Source: Pelagibacterales bacterium SAG-MED19 (GTDB lineage: Bacteria > Pseudomonadota > Alphaproteobacteria > Pelagibacterales > Pelagibacteraceae). From it: 52,888 nucleotides of DNA. The stretch covers positions 1 to 52,888 of the forward strand of contig JACWDQ010000007.1 in NCBI GenBank assembly GCA_014654035.1. Direction: 5' to 3'. Below, piece by piece: positions 9,095 through 17,393 of the stretch (positions are counted from its first letter, which is position 1; every line of letters starts with the position of its first letter). The notes beneath the pieces are model-generated. The model saw only the letters and a list, made by a program, of their open reading frames with translations, ran no database searches and was not told where the DNA came from. The translations under genes were made by a program, and so were the position numbers.

Positions 9095-10010
9095 AATAAT
9101 AGCTATACAGGGAAACCACCCTGCCACACTTAATCAAAAAACTGATACTAGTATATTTCTTGCAAAAGAGGCTCAAGAAAGAAAATATAAAATTTTTTAT
9201 TATGATCCTAAAGATTTATCTGTGATTGATTATAAAGTAATAGCTTCTGGTTTTTTTATTAAGTTTAACAATACAAAGAAGAAGTTTTTTAAAATTTTTA
9301 AAAGACAAAATTTAGAGCTTACAAAATGTAAGTTTATTTTAATACGACAAGATCCGCCATTTGATATGGAATATATTTCTTCGACCTATATTTTAGACTC
9401 TATTCAAACAAAAGTAAAAATCATTAATAACCCAACTTCAATAAGAAATGTTTCTGAAAAATTTTATTCAATTAAATATAAAAAGTTTATGCCTAGTACA
9501 CTATTTTCTCAAAATATTATCCAAATTAAAAAGTTTTTTAAAAAACACAAAAAAATCATTTTAAAACCTGTAAATAGTTTCAGTGGTAATGATATTTATT
9601 TACTATCAAAATTTAATATAAAATTAATCAAAAAAATTATTAAAAAACATAATTTTATAATGTGTCAAAAATTTTTATCCAAAGTAGACAAAGGTGATAA
9701 AAGAGTTTTTATCATCAATGGTAAAGTGTGTGGAGTAATATCAAGGGTTCCAAAAAAAGGTTCATTTTTAAGTAATTTAAGTAAAGGCGCTAAGCCAATT
9801 AATACTAGCTTAACATCATTAGAAAAAAAAGTATCAAATCTAATTGCTAAGGATTTAAAAAAAGATAACATTTTTTTTGCTGGAATTGATTTTATTGACC
9901 AAAAATTAAATGGTGATATTAATGTTACTTCTCCTACAGGATTAAAAACTTTTTATGATTTATCAAAAGTTAATCTTGCTAAAACTTTCTGGAAAGAGCT
10001 TAAAGCATGA
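9084..10010 (+). CDS. gshB: Glutathione synthetase
   Basis: GshB adds glycine to gamma-glutamylcysteine using ATP. The product is about 308 residues, an ATP-grasp enzyme. LIRQDPPFDMEYISSTYILD (from ~residue 88) is the conserved GshB segment, and KKIILKPVNSFSGNDIYLLS is the ATP-grasp K-P-l-x-x-x-G-g-x-g loop. GIDFIDQKLNGDINVTSPTG near the C-terminus corresponds to the G-l-D-v-I-G--lTEINVTSPTG motif, with the usual E-I-N-V replaced by D-I-N-V. An in-frame ATG lies at 9075, but 9084 matches the family N-terminus (MINKIIAIQG). It overlaps gshA by 11 bp and the next gene by 4 bp. Confidence 0.9.
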   Translation: MINKIIAIQGNHPATLNQKTDTSIFLAKEAQERKYKIFYYDPKDLSVIDYKVIASGFFIKFNNTKKKFFKIFKRQNLELTKCKFILIRQDPPFDMEYISSTYILDSIQTKVKIINNPTSIRNVSEKFYSIKYKKFMPSTLFSQNIIQIKKFFKKHKKIILKPVNSFSGNDIYLLSKFNIKLIKKIIKKHNFIMCQKFLSKVDKGDKRVFIINGKVCGVISRVPKKGSFLSNLSKGAKPINTSLTSLEKKVSNLIAKDLKKDNIFFAGIDFIDQKLNGDINVTSPTGLKTFYDLSKVNLAKTFWKELKA

Positions 10011-10867
10011 AAAATTTTACCGATCAACAAAAAGGTTCTTTACTCGCTTTTGTGGCAGTAATGTTCATTACTCCAGACTCTTTATTTATAAGACTTTCAA
10101 ATCTTGATACTTGGGGTTTAGTTTTTTATAGAGGAGTAATTCCATTTTTCGCAGTTTTGTTTGTAATGCTTATAATCTATAAATTAAATTTTTTTAAAAT
10201 GTTGCTGTCCAGCGGATATCACGGACTAATTTATATTAGTACATTTAGTGTAACCAATATTACATTCGTAGTTTCAATTCAAAATACTAATGTAGCTAAT
10301 ACTCTTGTAATGATTGCTACAGCACCAATGCTCTCGGCAATACTTGGGGCAACTTTTTTAAAAGAACCTCCAGACAAAAAGACATGGATATCTATAATAA
10401 TTACTTTTTTAGCAATAATTTACATTTTTTTTGACTCCATAAAATTGGGTAATTTTTATGGAGATATTCTTGGATTTATTACCGCTATTGGTTTAGCTGT
10501 AGGAGCTGTAACAATTAGATCAGCTAGGTCTAAAAATTTAGTTCCAGCTGCTGTTGTTGGCAAGTTGTTTGTTGCTGTTTTTGCTTTATTTTTCATTGAG
10601 AGTTTCGATCTAGAAAATAATGATCTTATAATTGTCCCATTAATGTGTATTCTTTGTGTGGCAATACCTTTTGTATTAGTAACTATTGCACCTAGGTTTA
10701 TACCGGCTGCAGAGGTAAATCTTTTTTTTCTATTAGAGACAATCATTGGACCGATATGGGTTTGGCTGATTATTAAGGAACAACCAAGTATAGAAACCCT
10801 ACAAGGTGGAGTAATTATAATCGCTACAATCGCAGTCCACTCATTTTTAAAGATTAAAAATTCTTGA
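10007..10867 (+). CDS. EamA/DMT-family permease
   Basis: This 286-residue integral membrane protein has about ten predicted helices arranged as two EamA repeats. The first repeat opens LLAFVAVMFITPDSLFIRLS, and the second ends in the ETIIGPIWVWLIIKEQPS segment, the typical EamA helix 9-10 motif (E-p-v-x-a-x-l-w-a-x-l-l-g-E-x-p). Such carriers export or import amino acids and related metabolites; the substrate cannot be told from sequence. The ATG overlaps the gshB stop (ATGA), so it is likely translated with glutathione synthesis genes, and a thiol, peptide or amino acid substrate is possible but unproven. Confidence 0.85.
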   Translation: MKNFTDQQKGSLLAFVAVMFITPDSLFIRLSNLDTWGLVFYRGVIPFFAVLFVMLIIYKLNFFKMLLSSGYHGLIYISTFSVTNITFVVSIQNTNVANTLVMIATAPMLSAILGATFLKEPPDKKTWISIIITFLAIIYIFFDSIKLGNFYGDILGFITAIGLAVGAVTIRSARSKNLVPAAVVGKLFVAVFALFFIESFDLENNDLIIVPLMCILCVAIPFVLVTIAPRFIPAAEVNLFFLLETIIGPIWVWLIIKEQPSIETLQGGVIIIATIAVHSFLKIKNS

Positions 10868-10925
10868 GTTAGTCACAATTAAGACTAGATTTAATAATAC
10901 ATCGCAAATAGTTAATGCAGTTTTT

Positions 10926-12215
10926 ATGAATAAAGTTTTAAAAAATTCTTGGGCACTATTTTTAGGTATGGGTTTTCTCATGATGGCATATGGCTTTCAA
11001 GGATCTCTTTTAGGAGTTCGAGCTGTTCAAGAAGAATTTAGTTTGACTGCTACTGGTTTTATGATGTCAGGATATTTTGTTGGTTACTTCATAGGAGCAG
11101 CAACAATACCAAATATTATTTCAAGAGTTGGTCATATAAGAGTTTTTGCAGCATTTGCATCATTAGCATCTTTAGTTATTTTAGTTCATTCTATTTTAAT
11201 AAATCCGTTTATTTGGTTTTTATTGAGAGTTTTAACTGGAATAAGCATGGTTTGTATTTATACAGTTGCTGAAAGTTGGCTTAACGATAGATCAAGTAAT
11301 AAAAATAGAGGAAGTGTGCTATCAATATATATGGTCATACTTTATGGCGCTATGGGTATAGGTATGTTTTTACTTAATTTTAGTAGTCCTGAAAATTTTC
11401 AACCATTTATTTTAGTTTCAGTAATTACGTCAGCAGCACTTATACCGATTTTATTGACTAAAAAGAAACCACCTACTTTTAAAAAAATAAAAGCTATGAC
11501 TTTAAAAAATCTTTATGATGCCTCCCCTTTTGGAATGGTAAGTTCTTTTTTTTATGGAACAATCCAATCTGCTTTATTTACTTTATTAGCAGTTTATGCA
11601 ACCTCAATGAATTTTACGATATTAGAAATATCAATAGTAACTTTTCTTTTAGCAGTTTCAGGGGCTATATCTCAATTTCCGGTTGGTAAAATATCAGATA
11701 TATATGACAGGAGAAAGGTAATTGTTTTTTCTACTTTTGGAGCAGCAATATTTGCTTTATTTGCAATAATTGTGTCAAGACAAATGTATTTACCTGACGG
11801 ACTTGCAACAAGTAAAACTTGGTTTTATATTTTTCTAATACTTTTTTCTTTTTGTAGTCTACCTATGTTCTCCCTAATTTTAGCACATACTAATGATTAT
11901 ATTCCAAAAGAAAAATTTGTTGCAGCGGGTGCGGGTCTTCAATTTGTCTTTGGATTAGGTGCAATGAGTGGTCCATTTTTATGTTCTGTATTTATGGACT
12001 TAGTTGGTTCAAATGGTTTTTTTATATTTTTATTTTTCTTTCATTCAGTAATTGGATTATTTGGTATTTATAGAATGAAAGTAAGACAGTCAGTTGATAA
12101 CCCAGACTCGCAATTTGTTGCAATGCCTCAAACAATTACTCCAGCCGGCATTGAGCTTAACCCTACAACAGAACCAATTGAAGAACCTTCAAAAGATGAA
12201 TACAAAGATATTTAA
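10926..12215 (+). CDS. MFS permease, YcaD-like
   Basis: This 429-residue major facilitator protein has 12 predicted membrane helices and a hydrophilic C-terminal tail of about 40 residues. SRVGHIRVFAAFA between helices 2 and 3 and KISDIYDRRKVIVFS between helices 8 and 9 are the MFS loop motifs (G-x-x-D/S-x-x-x-R-R). ESWLNDRSSNKNRGSVLSIY resembles the AESwln-----NRGrvl--Y signature of the YcaD/MFS subgroup. The substrate is unknown. It is separated from the EamA gene by 58 bp with no obvious terminator. Its TAA stop shares a TTAA with the stop of the opposing cytidylate kinase gene. Confidence 0.83.
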   Translation: MNKVLKNSWALFLGMGFLMMAYGFQGSLLGVRAVQEEFSLTATGFMMSGYFVGYFIGAATIPNIISRVGHIRVFAAFASLASLVILVHSILINPFIWFLLRVLTGISMVCIYTVAESWLNDRSSNKNRGSVLSIYMVILYGAMGIGMFLLNFSSPENFQPFILVSVITSAALIPILLTKKKPPTFKKIKAMTLKNLYDASPFGMVSSFFYGTIQSALFTLLAVYATSMNFTILEISIVTFLLAVSGAISQFPVGKISDIYDRRKVIVFSTFGAAIFALFAIIVSRQMYLPDGLATSKTWFYIFLILFSFCSLPMFSLILAHTNDYIPKEKFVAAGAGLQFVFGLGAMSGPFLCSVFMDLVGSNGFFIFLFFFHSVIGLFGIYRMKVRQSVDNPDSQFVAMPQTITPAGIELNPTTEPIEEPSKDEYKDI

Positions 12216-12847
12216 TTTAGTTTTTCTATGTATTTTGACATTTTAGATAAAACTTGTTTTTTTGTTAATTTATCTGTTCTAATTAAAATTGCATCTTTAA
12301 CTTTGATAAGTGGACTATTTTTTCTTTTTTTATCCATTTGTGTTCGTTTGCTAAGAGATTTTCTAACATCTTTTAAAGAGACCTTTTTTTTAATATCAAG
12401 CCATCTTCTATAACTAGCAACATCGATATTACACTTAAAATAAAATGCTAAATCATATTTTGGGTTTTTAACTAAAATTTTACTAGCAATATCTCTACCT
12501 TCAACGCATATTTTTTTATTACTTTGAATAATCTTTTTTTGAAGTTTATTTATTATTTCTCTTACTTTTTGATTTTTAGCAAGAACTCCAACATAATTGC
12601 TAATTTCTTCAGAGTGTAAATTTTGTTTAGCAATTTTATTATATGAAATTTTTTTTAATTTTTTTTTTAAAAAAGTAACTATATTCTTAGGCTTGTGTTT
12701 AATTATTAATTTACTACCATATCTATAAAATAAACCTGAATTGATTAACAATAAATTATATCTTTTTGACACAATTTTAGCGGCTGTACTTTTGCCACTA
12801 GCTGCTTCGCCATCACATGCGATTATTAATTTATTAAATTTTTTCAC
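12212..12847 (-). CDS. cmk: Cytidylate kinase
   Basis: The enzyme phosphorylates CMP and dCMP with ATP. The 211-residue product has a P-loop IACDGEAASGKSTAAK (~residues 9-24), the LLINSGLFYRYGS substrate segment (family: l-D-TGamYRa), EGRDIAS (family: GRDIGT) and a lid region RTQMDKKRKNSPLIKVKDA (family: R---D--R---PL--a-DA). Several otherwise near-invariant positions vary (DTGA becomes NSGL, and GRDIG-T becomes GRDIAS), so this is a divergent family member. The usual aroA-cmk-rpsA neighbourhood is absent here; whether this is the only cmk in the genome cannot be told. It converges on the MFS gene with a 4 bp stop-codon overlap. Confidence 0.8.
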   Translation of the reverse strand: MKKFNKLIIACDGEAASGKSTAAKIVSKRYNLLLINSGLFYRYGSKLIIKHKPKNIVTFLKKKLKKISYNKIAKQNLHSEEISNYVGVLAKNQKVREIINKLQKKIIQSNKKICVEGRDIASKILVKNPKYDLAFYFKCNIDVASYRRWLDIKKKVSLKDVRKSLSKRTQMDKKRKNSPLIKVKDAILIRTDKLTKKQVLSKMSKYIEKLN

Positions 12848-13020
12848 TAATGTTTATTAATGTTTTGAATAGACGAATGCAAAAAAATTATATCCTTTAT
12901 TTAAAAATTAATATAAATAATCACCTGTAGGTTGAAACTCAAAATAGTCACTGAAAGAATTTTTTTTTAATTGTTTTATTGAATCAAAAGAAATTCTTTG
13001 CTCAAATACAAAGATATAAA

Positions 13021-13770
13021 ATGTCTAAGAAAAAAAATTTAAGATCGAAAACTAAAAAAATTAAATCTAAACAAGATAGTAGTTTAGCTAAAATTGCAAA
13101 TATCACTACAAAATCTCTCAGTAGTGCATTTGTAAACTTTAAAAAGAATCAAGAAATAAAAAAGATTAAAGAAATAAAATTAAGAAAGCTTCAAGAAAAC
13201 AATGACCTTATTAGAGAAAAAAGAGAACTGAAAATTTGGGAGGAAAAATTAAAAAAAGAGGATAATAAGTTAAGGACTAAAGACGATGAGCTAAGAATAA
13301 AAGAAAAAGAATTAAAGTCTAAAGAAGATCAAATTAAAATTGAAAATGAAAGATTAATTAAAAAAGATGACAATTTAATAGCTTTGACAAATGATTTAAG
13401 AAACAAGGAAAAAAAATTAAATTTAAGAGATGAAGAGCAAAATAGAAAGGATCTTGATTTAAAAATTAGGGAAGATGAGCAAAAAAATAATGAATTAAAA
13501 GAAAAAAGAAGAAAAGATAGAGCTTTAAAATTATTAAAAGAAGAAGAAGAAAAAAAACAACAACTTGAATATATTAAAATTAGAGAATGGGAAGAAAAAT
13601 TTGATCGAGATCAAAAAGAAAAAGAGAGAAAAGAAAATTTAAGAGAACAGAGATTAAGGCAAAAAGAATTAGAAAAATTAAAAGCTTTCGAAGAAAAAGA
13701 AAGCACTATCCAGAGTAATTTCTCATCAGGTCTAGAAAAATTTGAAACTGATAAAACTAAAGAAAATTAA
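13021..13770 (+). CDS. Highly charged heptad-repeat coiled-coil protein
   Basis: I do not recognise a family. The product from the ATG at 13021 is about 249 residues, extremely rich in Lys, Glu, Asp and Arg, with no signal peptide or membrane helix. From about residue 75 to 160 it runs in regular seven-residue units such as ELRIKEK, ELKSKED, QIKIENE and DLRNKEK, which predicts a long parallel coiled coil with few hydrophobic core residues. A second charged helical part (KKQQLEYIKIREWEEKF) follows. An upstream in-frame TTG at 12979 is less likely as a start. A structural, nucleoid or cell-pole scaffold role is only a guess. It is isolated from its neighbours by spacers of about 85-170 bp. Confidence 0.6.
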   Translation: MSKKKNLRSKTKKIKSKQDSSLAKIANITTKSLSSAFVNFKKNQEIKKIKEIKLRKLQENNDLIREKRELKIWEEKLKKEDNKLRTKDDELRIKEKELKSKEDQIKIENERLIKKDDNLIALTNDLRNKEKKLNLRDEEQNRKDLDLKIREDEQKNNELKEKRRKDRALKLLKEEEEKKQQLEYIKIREWEEKFDRDQKEKERKENLREQRLRQKELEKLKAFEEKESTIQSNFSSGLEKFETDKTKEN

Positions 13771-13855
13771 ACCTTAATATAATATCTTTATATTTATCTA
13801 TAAAAATCAAATTAATCTCAAAGCTAGATTATTTTAGATAAAAATTTGAATTAAT

Positions 13856-14083
13856 ATGAATAAAGAAAACGCAATCAAACTTTGGAAAATTATTCAGGAA
13901 GCTGGCGATTTTTTGTCTGGACAATTGCCCGATCACCAAAATCATCCTAAAGGTCGTAATCCATATGCTCATATAGCATTATGTGTAAAAGAAAAGTTTA
14001 ATGCAAGTTATAAAGATATTCCTGATGAAAAATTTAAAGAAGTTTTAGCTTATATAGAATTTTTAAAAAAAAACCCAAACTAA
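13856..14083 (+). CDS. Small conserved-looking protein of unknown function
   Basis: The 75-residue soluble product has an N-terminal helix (NKENAIKLWKIIQEAGDFL), a loop LPDHQNHPKGRNPYAHIALC, and a C-terminal helix pair (KFNASYKDIPDEKFKEVLAY). The arrangement N-p-Y-a-H-I ... K-F---SYKdIP-e---EvlayI faintly recalls the C-terminal ORF6C-type domain of phage antirepressors, but this is a weak resemblance seen by eye. Balanced composition and clear secondary structure argue for a real gene. Its stop is 2 bp from the opposing amidinotransferase stop, and a hairpin spans both ends. Function is unknown. Confidence 0.6.
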   Translation: MNKENAIKLWKIIQEAGDFLSGQLPDHQNHPKGRNPYAHIALCVKEKFNASYKDIPDEKFKEVLAYIEFLKKNPN

Positions 14084-14097
14084 AATTATTGTTTGGG
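14064..14097 (-). terminator. Intrinsic terminator inside converging gene ends
   Basis: CCCAAAC at 14074-14080 and GTTTGGG at 14091-14097 form a 7 bp stem with a 10 nt loop. On the minus strand the stem is followed by a run of nine or more T (the A-run at 14064-14073). It would end the leftward amidinotransferase operon and overlaps the 3' ends of both converging genes. On the plus strand no T-run follows. Confidence 0.7.
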
Positions 14098-15201
14098 AAA
14101 ATAGTCTTTCAATTCACCTTCTCTGTATACATCTGCAGTACAACAATGAAGACCTCCACCGAATGCATATGCGTCTCTTAATTCAACAGGGATTACTTCC
14201 ATTCCAAGTTTATCTAATTGTTCGGCTTGAAAATTTTCACTTTTTTCTACACAAACTGTTTTTGAGTCTAAGACCAAAACATTCATTGATAACCAAACCG
14301 ATGAATAACACAGAGGAGGAGGTTCATTATGAGCAGGTTGTGCAGAGTCAATTATTTCCCATCCATTATTTTCAAATAATTTTCTCTGTTCTTTTGGAAG
14401 TCTTCTCTGAGGATTATTTATTATTAACCCTTCTTTAATAGGTGTAAAAGTTGCATCTATATGAATTGGATAAGGATCACCGGGAAAATTAACTGAGTGA
14501 ACTCTATGATCATCATAATGTCTTCTTAACCAATCAATTCCTTTTAAATTTGTCGTAAAGCCATGTTGAACAACTAAATCTTTTCCAAATCTAAGGACAT
14601 CTGCAGCATCAAATAATGGCTCCTCTTCAGTTGTCACAAAAAACTTATCATCAGTCCATTTTAGTCTTTTTTGAATACCAATTTTATCTGATAAATAATC
14701 TTTCCGATAATCTGCATCAGTTAATCTAGGTTTAGGTGCTGACTCATGTTTCATATTAGGATCTAGGTTATAATATTCTTTTATAAGTGGCCTATAACAA
14801 AGATACTCAAACCATCTACAACGATAACTCATTGTAGCTTCTAAAATTTCATTGCCAACAGTCAGTAAAACATCTCTTGGTGGCATACAGCCAAACATTG
14901 TTTCTGCCTCCCAGTCTGGTGTTGAAGTTTTTTGATTAAAGTTAATTGGTGTTGGTCTGTCTACTTTAATACCACGTTTAATTAACATTTCTGAAAAATC
15001 ATCTAAAAGTTGATTTGCTTTATCTACAGAGTCTTTAGTTCTAGGTCCAAACTGACCTCGCATATCAGATTCCTCTGGAACTTTAGCATCTAATGCGGGT
15101 TCTGGAGCTGGTATACATGTGCCATCGGCTCTACCAACAATTACATGTTTCAACGGATCCCATTCATTCCAGCTATTTACAATTGTTTTTTTTTTATTCA
15201 T
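14086..15201 (-). CDS. L-arginine:glycine amidinotransferase (AGAT/GATM-like)
   Basis: AGAT moves the amidino group of arginine to glycine, giving ornithine and guanidinoacetate. The 371-residue product matches animal GATM closely in the C-terminal half: LKGIDWLRRHY, HIDATF, SSVWLSMNVLVLD and GGGLHCCTADV. The catalytic triad is visible as Asp198 (FDAADVLRFG), His247 (HIDATF) and Cys353 (GGGLHCC), with spacing almost identical to the human Asp254-His303-Cys407. The frame also opens at a GTG at 15207 that overlaps the upstream creatinase stop; the ATG at 15201 is used here. It is the last gene of an EamA permease-creatinase-AGAT operon and ends in a hairpin. A related amidinotransferase acceptor (another amine) cannot be excluded. 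Confidence 0.88.
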   Translation of the reverse strand: MNKKKTIVNSWNEWDPLKHVIVGRADGTCIPAPEPALDAKVPEESDMRGQFGPRTKDSVDKANQLLDDFSEMLIKRGIKVDRPTPINFNQKTSTPDWEAETMFGCMPPRDVLLTVGNEILEATMSYRCRWFEYLCYRPLIKEYYNLDPNMKHESAPKPRLTDADYRKDYLSDKIGIQKRLKWTDDKFFVTTEEEPLFDAADVLRFGKDLVVQHGFTTNLKGIDWLRRHYDDHRVHSVNFPGDPYPIHIDATFTPIKEGLIINNPQRRLPKEQRKLFENNGWEIIDSAQPAHNEPPPLCYSSVWLSMNVLVLDSKTVCVEKSENFQAEQLDKLGMEVIPVELRDAYAFGGGLHCCTADVYREGELKDYFPKQ

Positions 15202-15206
15202 ATTCA

Positions 15207-16424
15207 CTAATTTTTAATAATGTTATGTTCAGGACCAAATGGAAACTTTGTGATATTTTCTGCACCATTTTTTCCAATAATCAAAATATCATGTTCTCTA
15301 TATCCACCAGCCCCTGGTTTACCTTCAGGAATTAATATCATTGGTTCCATTGAAATCACCATATTTTCCTCAAGAACTGTATCAATATCTTCTCTAAGCT
15401 CTAGTCCTGCTTCTCTACCATAAAAATGAGAAAGTACTCCAAATGAATGGCCGTATCCAAATGTTCTATATTGTAAATAACCTAGCTCAGCAAATAGTTC
15501 GTTTAATTCATTACAAATTTCTGAGCATTTAACTCCTGGTTTAATTAATTCTAATCCTTTGATGTGCACTTTAACATTAGCTTCCCAAGCTTTTAATGAA
15601 TCATCATCTACATGATTTAAAAATAAAGTTCTTTCTAATGCTGTATAATATCCTGAGATCATTGGAAAAGTATTTAAAGATAAAATATCACCATTAACTA
15701 ATTTTCTATTTGTTTTAGGGTTGTGAGCACCATCGGTGTTAATTCCGGACTGAAACCAGACCCAGGTATCCATATATTCTGCATCAGGATAAGTCTTCGT
15801 AATTTCTCTTTCCATTCTATCTCGACCTTTAATAGCTATTTCAATTTCAGAATTACCTTCATGAATATTCTTAATTATTTCATCACCACCTAAGTCTGCA
15901 ATTCTTGCGCCATTTCTTATTATTTGAATTTCTTCATTTGATTTAATCATCCTTAGATTCATTAAATGTTTCGATACGTCATAAAAAACTGAAAAAGTAA
16001 AAATTGAACCAATTTTTTCTCTCATATCAATGGTGACATGATCGTACTCAATTCCAATATTTTTTGGTGGTTCGTCTCTTCCAATTATAGATACTATGGC
16101 TTTTAAAAAATTATCTCTTTTCCAATCTGTATAAATTATATTGTCACAATGTGATCGACGCCATGGTTGAGATGCATCAATATTCGCAGAAATTGTAGAG
16201 ATCTTATTTTTTGTAATAATACATCCATAAGGTCTACCAAATGAACAATAAATAAATCCTGTGTAATAAGCTATATTGTGCATAGATGTGAGAATTATCA
16301 TATCGAGATTATTGTTTTCCATAACAACTCTTAAATTATTTATTCTTCTTTCATATTCTTTTTTTGAAAAAGGAAGCTTTACTTTTTCACCATTTTTTAA
16401 AGTAAAAAAATCTGGTCGTTCCAT
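15207..16424 (-). CDS. Creatinase (creatine amidinohydrolase)
   Basis: Creatinase hydrolyses creatine to sarcosine and urea; it has the M24 pita-bread fold but needs no metal. The 405-residue product is very close to Pseudomonas creatinase as I remember it: FGRPYGCIIT, DASQPWRRS, TWVWFQSGINTDGAHNP, TALERTLFLNH, RTFGYGHSFG, YGREAGLELREDIDTVLE and PGAGGYREHDILI are shared nearly word for word. Catalytic residues correspond to His234 (TDGAHNP), Glu264 (ALERTLF) and Glu360 (SMEPMI), each shifted by two from the Pseudomonas numbering (232, 262, 358). The stop overlaps the amidinotransferase GTG, and the gene starts 6 bp after the EamA gene. A guanidinoacetate-hydrolysing variant is possible. Confidence 0.9.
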   Translation of the reverse strand: MERPDFFTLKNGEKVKLPFSKKEYERRINNLRVVMENNNLDMIILTSMHNIAYYTGFIYCSFGRPYGCIITKNKISTISANIDASQPWRRSHCDNIIYTDWKRDNFLKAIVSIIGRDEPPKNIGIEYDHVTIDMREKIGSIFTFSVFYDVSKHLMNLRMIKSNEEIQIIRNGARIADLGGDEIIKNIHEGNSEIEIAIKGRDRMEREITKTYPDAEYMDTWVWFQSGINTDGAHNPKTNRKLVNGDILSLNTFPMISGYYTALERTLFLNHVDDDSLKAWEANVKVHIKGLELIKPGVKCSEICNELNELFAELGYLQYRTFGYGHSFGVLSHFYGREAGLELREDIDTVLEENMVISMEPMILIPEGKPGAGGYREHDILIIGKNGAENITKFPFGPEHNIIKN

Positions 16425-16430
16425 ATAAGC

Positions 16431-17336
16431 TTAATTTAATGCAATATATCTTTTATTCCATCTCATAATAAGACTGTAATATACGAGTGATATAAAAAGA
16501 AAAAAACCACCAACAATTGTGTTTGTTGATGGAATTTCATTAATTCCAAATAATGGTAACCAAACCCAAAAAATACCACCTATAACCTCGGTTAAAGACA
16601 ATAAAGTTAACTCCGCTGCTGGAATGGCTTTCGATCCTATTGAGTATAAAATTAAACCAAGACAGACAAGAGTACCATGCAATGAAAACATAGAGCTATT
16701 ATAACTTGTTGAAAAAAAAGTTTGTTTGGTAATCAAAAGTACAATTGTAGCAAATATGAAACAAAATAATCCTGCAATTGCAACTGTGGTAAATTTTGGC
16801 GTTTCTTTCCTCCATCTTAAAGATACTGAAAATACTGAAAAACCAATTGAGGAAGTAAGTCCAAAAACAAAACCTAATAAAGAATTCTTTTCTGAATTTC
16901 CTAAAGCCATAATAATAATACCAATTGATGCAATAAAGATTGACACCCAAACATTTAATGAAATTTTTTCTTTGAGAAATAAATAGGCAAGTACAGCAGT
17001 AAAAAAAGGCATTGCTGCTAAACATAATAAAGTAACTGCTGCAGTAGTATTTGTTATTGAATAAATGAAAGTGATCATAGCAATACCTAATCCACATCCT
17101 CCAATAACACCAGACCTTCCAATCTTTTTATAGTTTTTATAAAAATTTATTCCTTCCTCGAAATATAAATATAGATTTAAAATTATAAATATTGTTAATC
17201 CTCGACCAAAAATATATTGCCAAGGAACCATGTGAGGATTATCCATATATCTTACTACTAAAGGGCCAAAAGACCAAAGGAGTCCAGCGAACAAAACTAC
17301 AGGAATTGCAATTTTTTCATTTTTAAGCTCAATCAT
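16431..17336 (-). CDS. EamA/DMT-family permease of the creatinase operon
   Basis: This 301-residue membrane protein has about ten helices in two EamA repeats. The start KIAIPVVLFAGLLWSFGPLV and the segment LTEVIGGIFWVWLPLFGI in the last quarter are family-typical. It is the first gene of a leftward operon, 6 bp before creatinase, with the amidinotransferase third. Context suggests transport of a guanidino compound or a product such as sarcosine, glycine or urea, but EamA substrates cannot be read from sequence. The ATG at 17336 follows a 57 bp spacer after moeA that may hold the promoter. Confidence 0.85.
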   Translation of the reverse strand: MIELKNEKIAIPVVLFAGLLWSFGPLVVRYMDNPHMVPWQYIFGRGLTIFIILNLYLYFEEGINFYKNYKKIGRSGVIGGCGLGIAMITFIYSITNTTAAVTLLCLAAMPFFTAVLAYLFLKEKISLNVWVSIFIASIGIIIMALGNSEKNSLLGFVFGLTSSIGFSVFSVSLRWRKETPKFTTVAIAGLFCFIFATIVLLITKQTFFSTSYNSSMFSLHGTLVCLGLILYSIGSKAIPAAELTLLSLTEVIGGIFWVWLPLFGINEIPSTNTIVGGFFLFISLVYYSLIMRWNKRYIALN

Positions 17337-17393
17337 GATAAATGAATGTTTAATTGTAAATACTTTGAACTACAACAAAAAATAGATATTTAC

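Noticed and set aside
12848..13020. Possible RNA gene in the spacer before the coiled-coil gene
   Set aside because: AT-rich sequence with no convincing stem, promoter pair or known RNA motif.
15207..16424. Generic Xaa-Pro aminopeptidase
   Set aside because: It shares the M24 fold but the metal-binding set is replaced by creatinase residues, and long segments match creatinase specifically.
16699..17097. 132-codon open frame overlapping the EamA gene
   Set aside because: Same strand but another frame, rich in Cys, Tyr and Phe as expected from a shifted hydrophobic gene; no motif.
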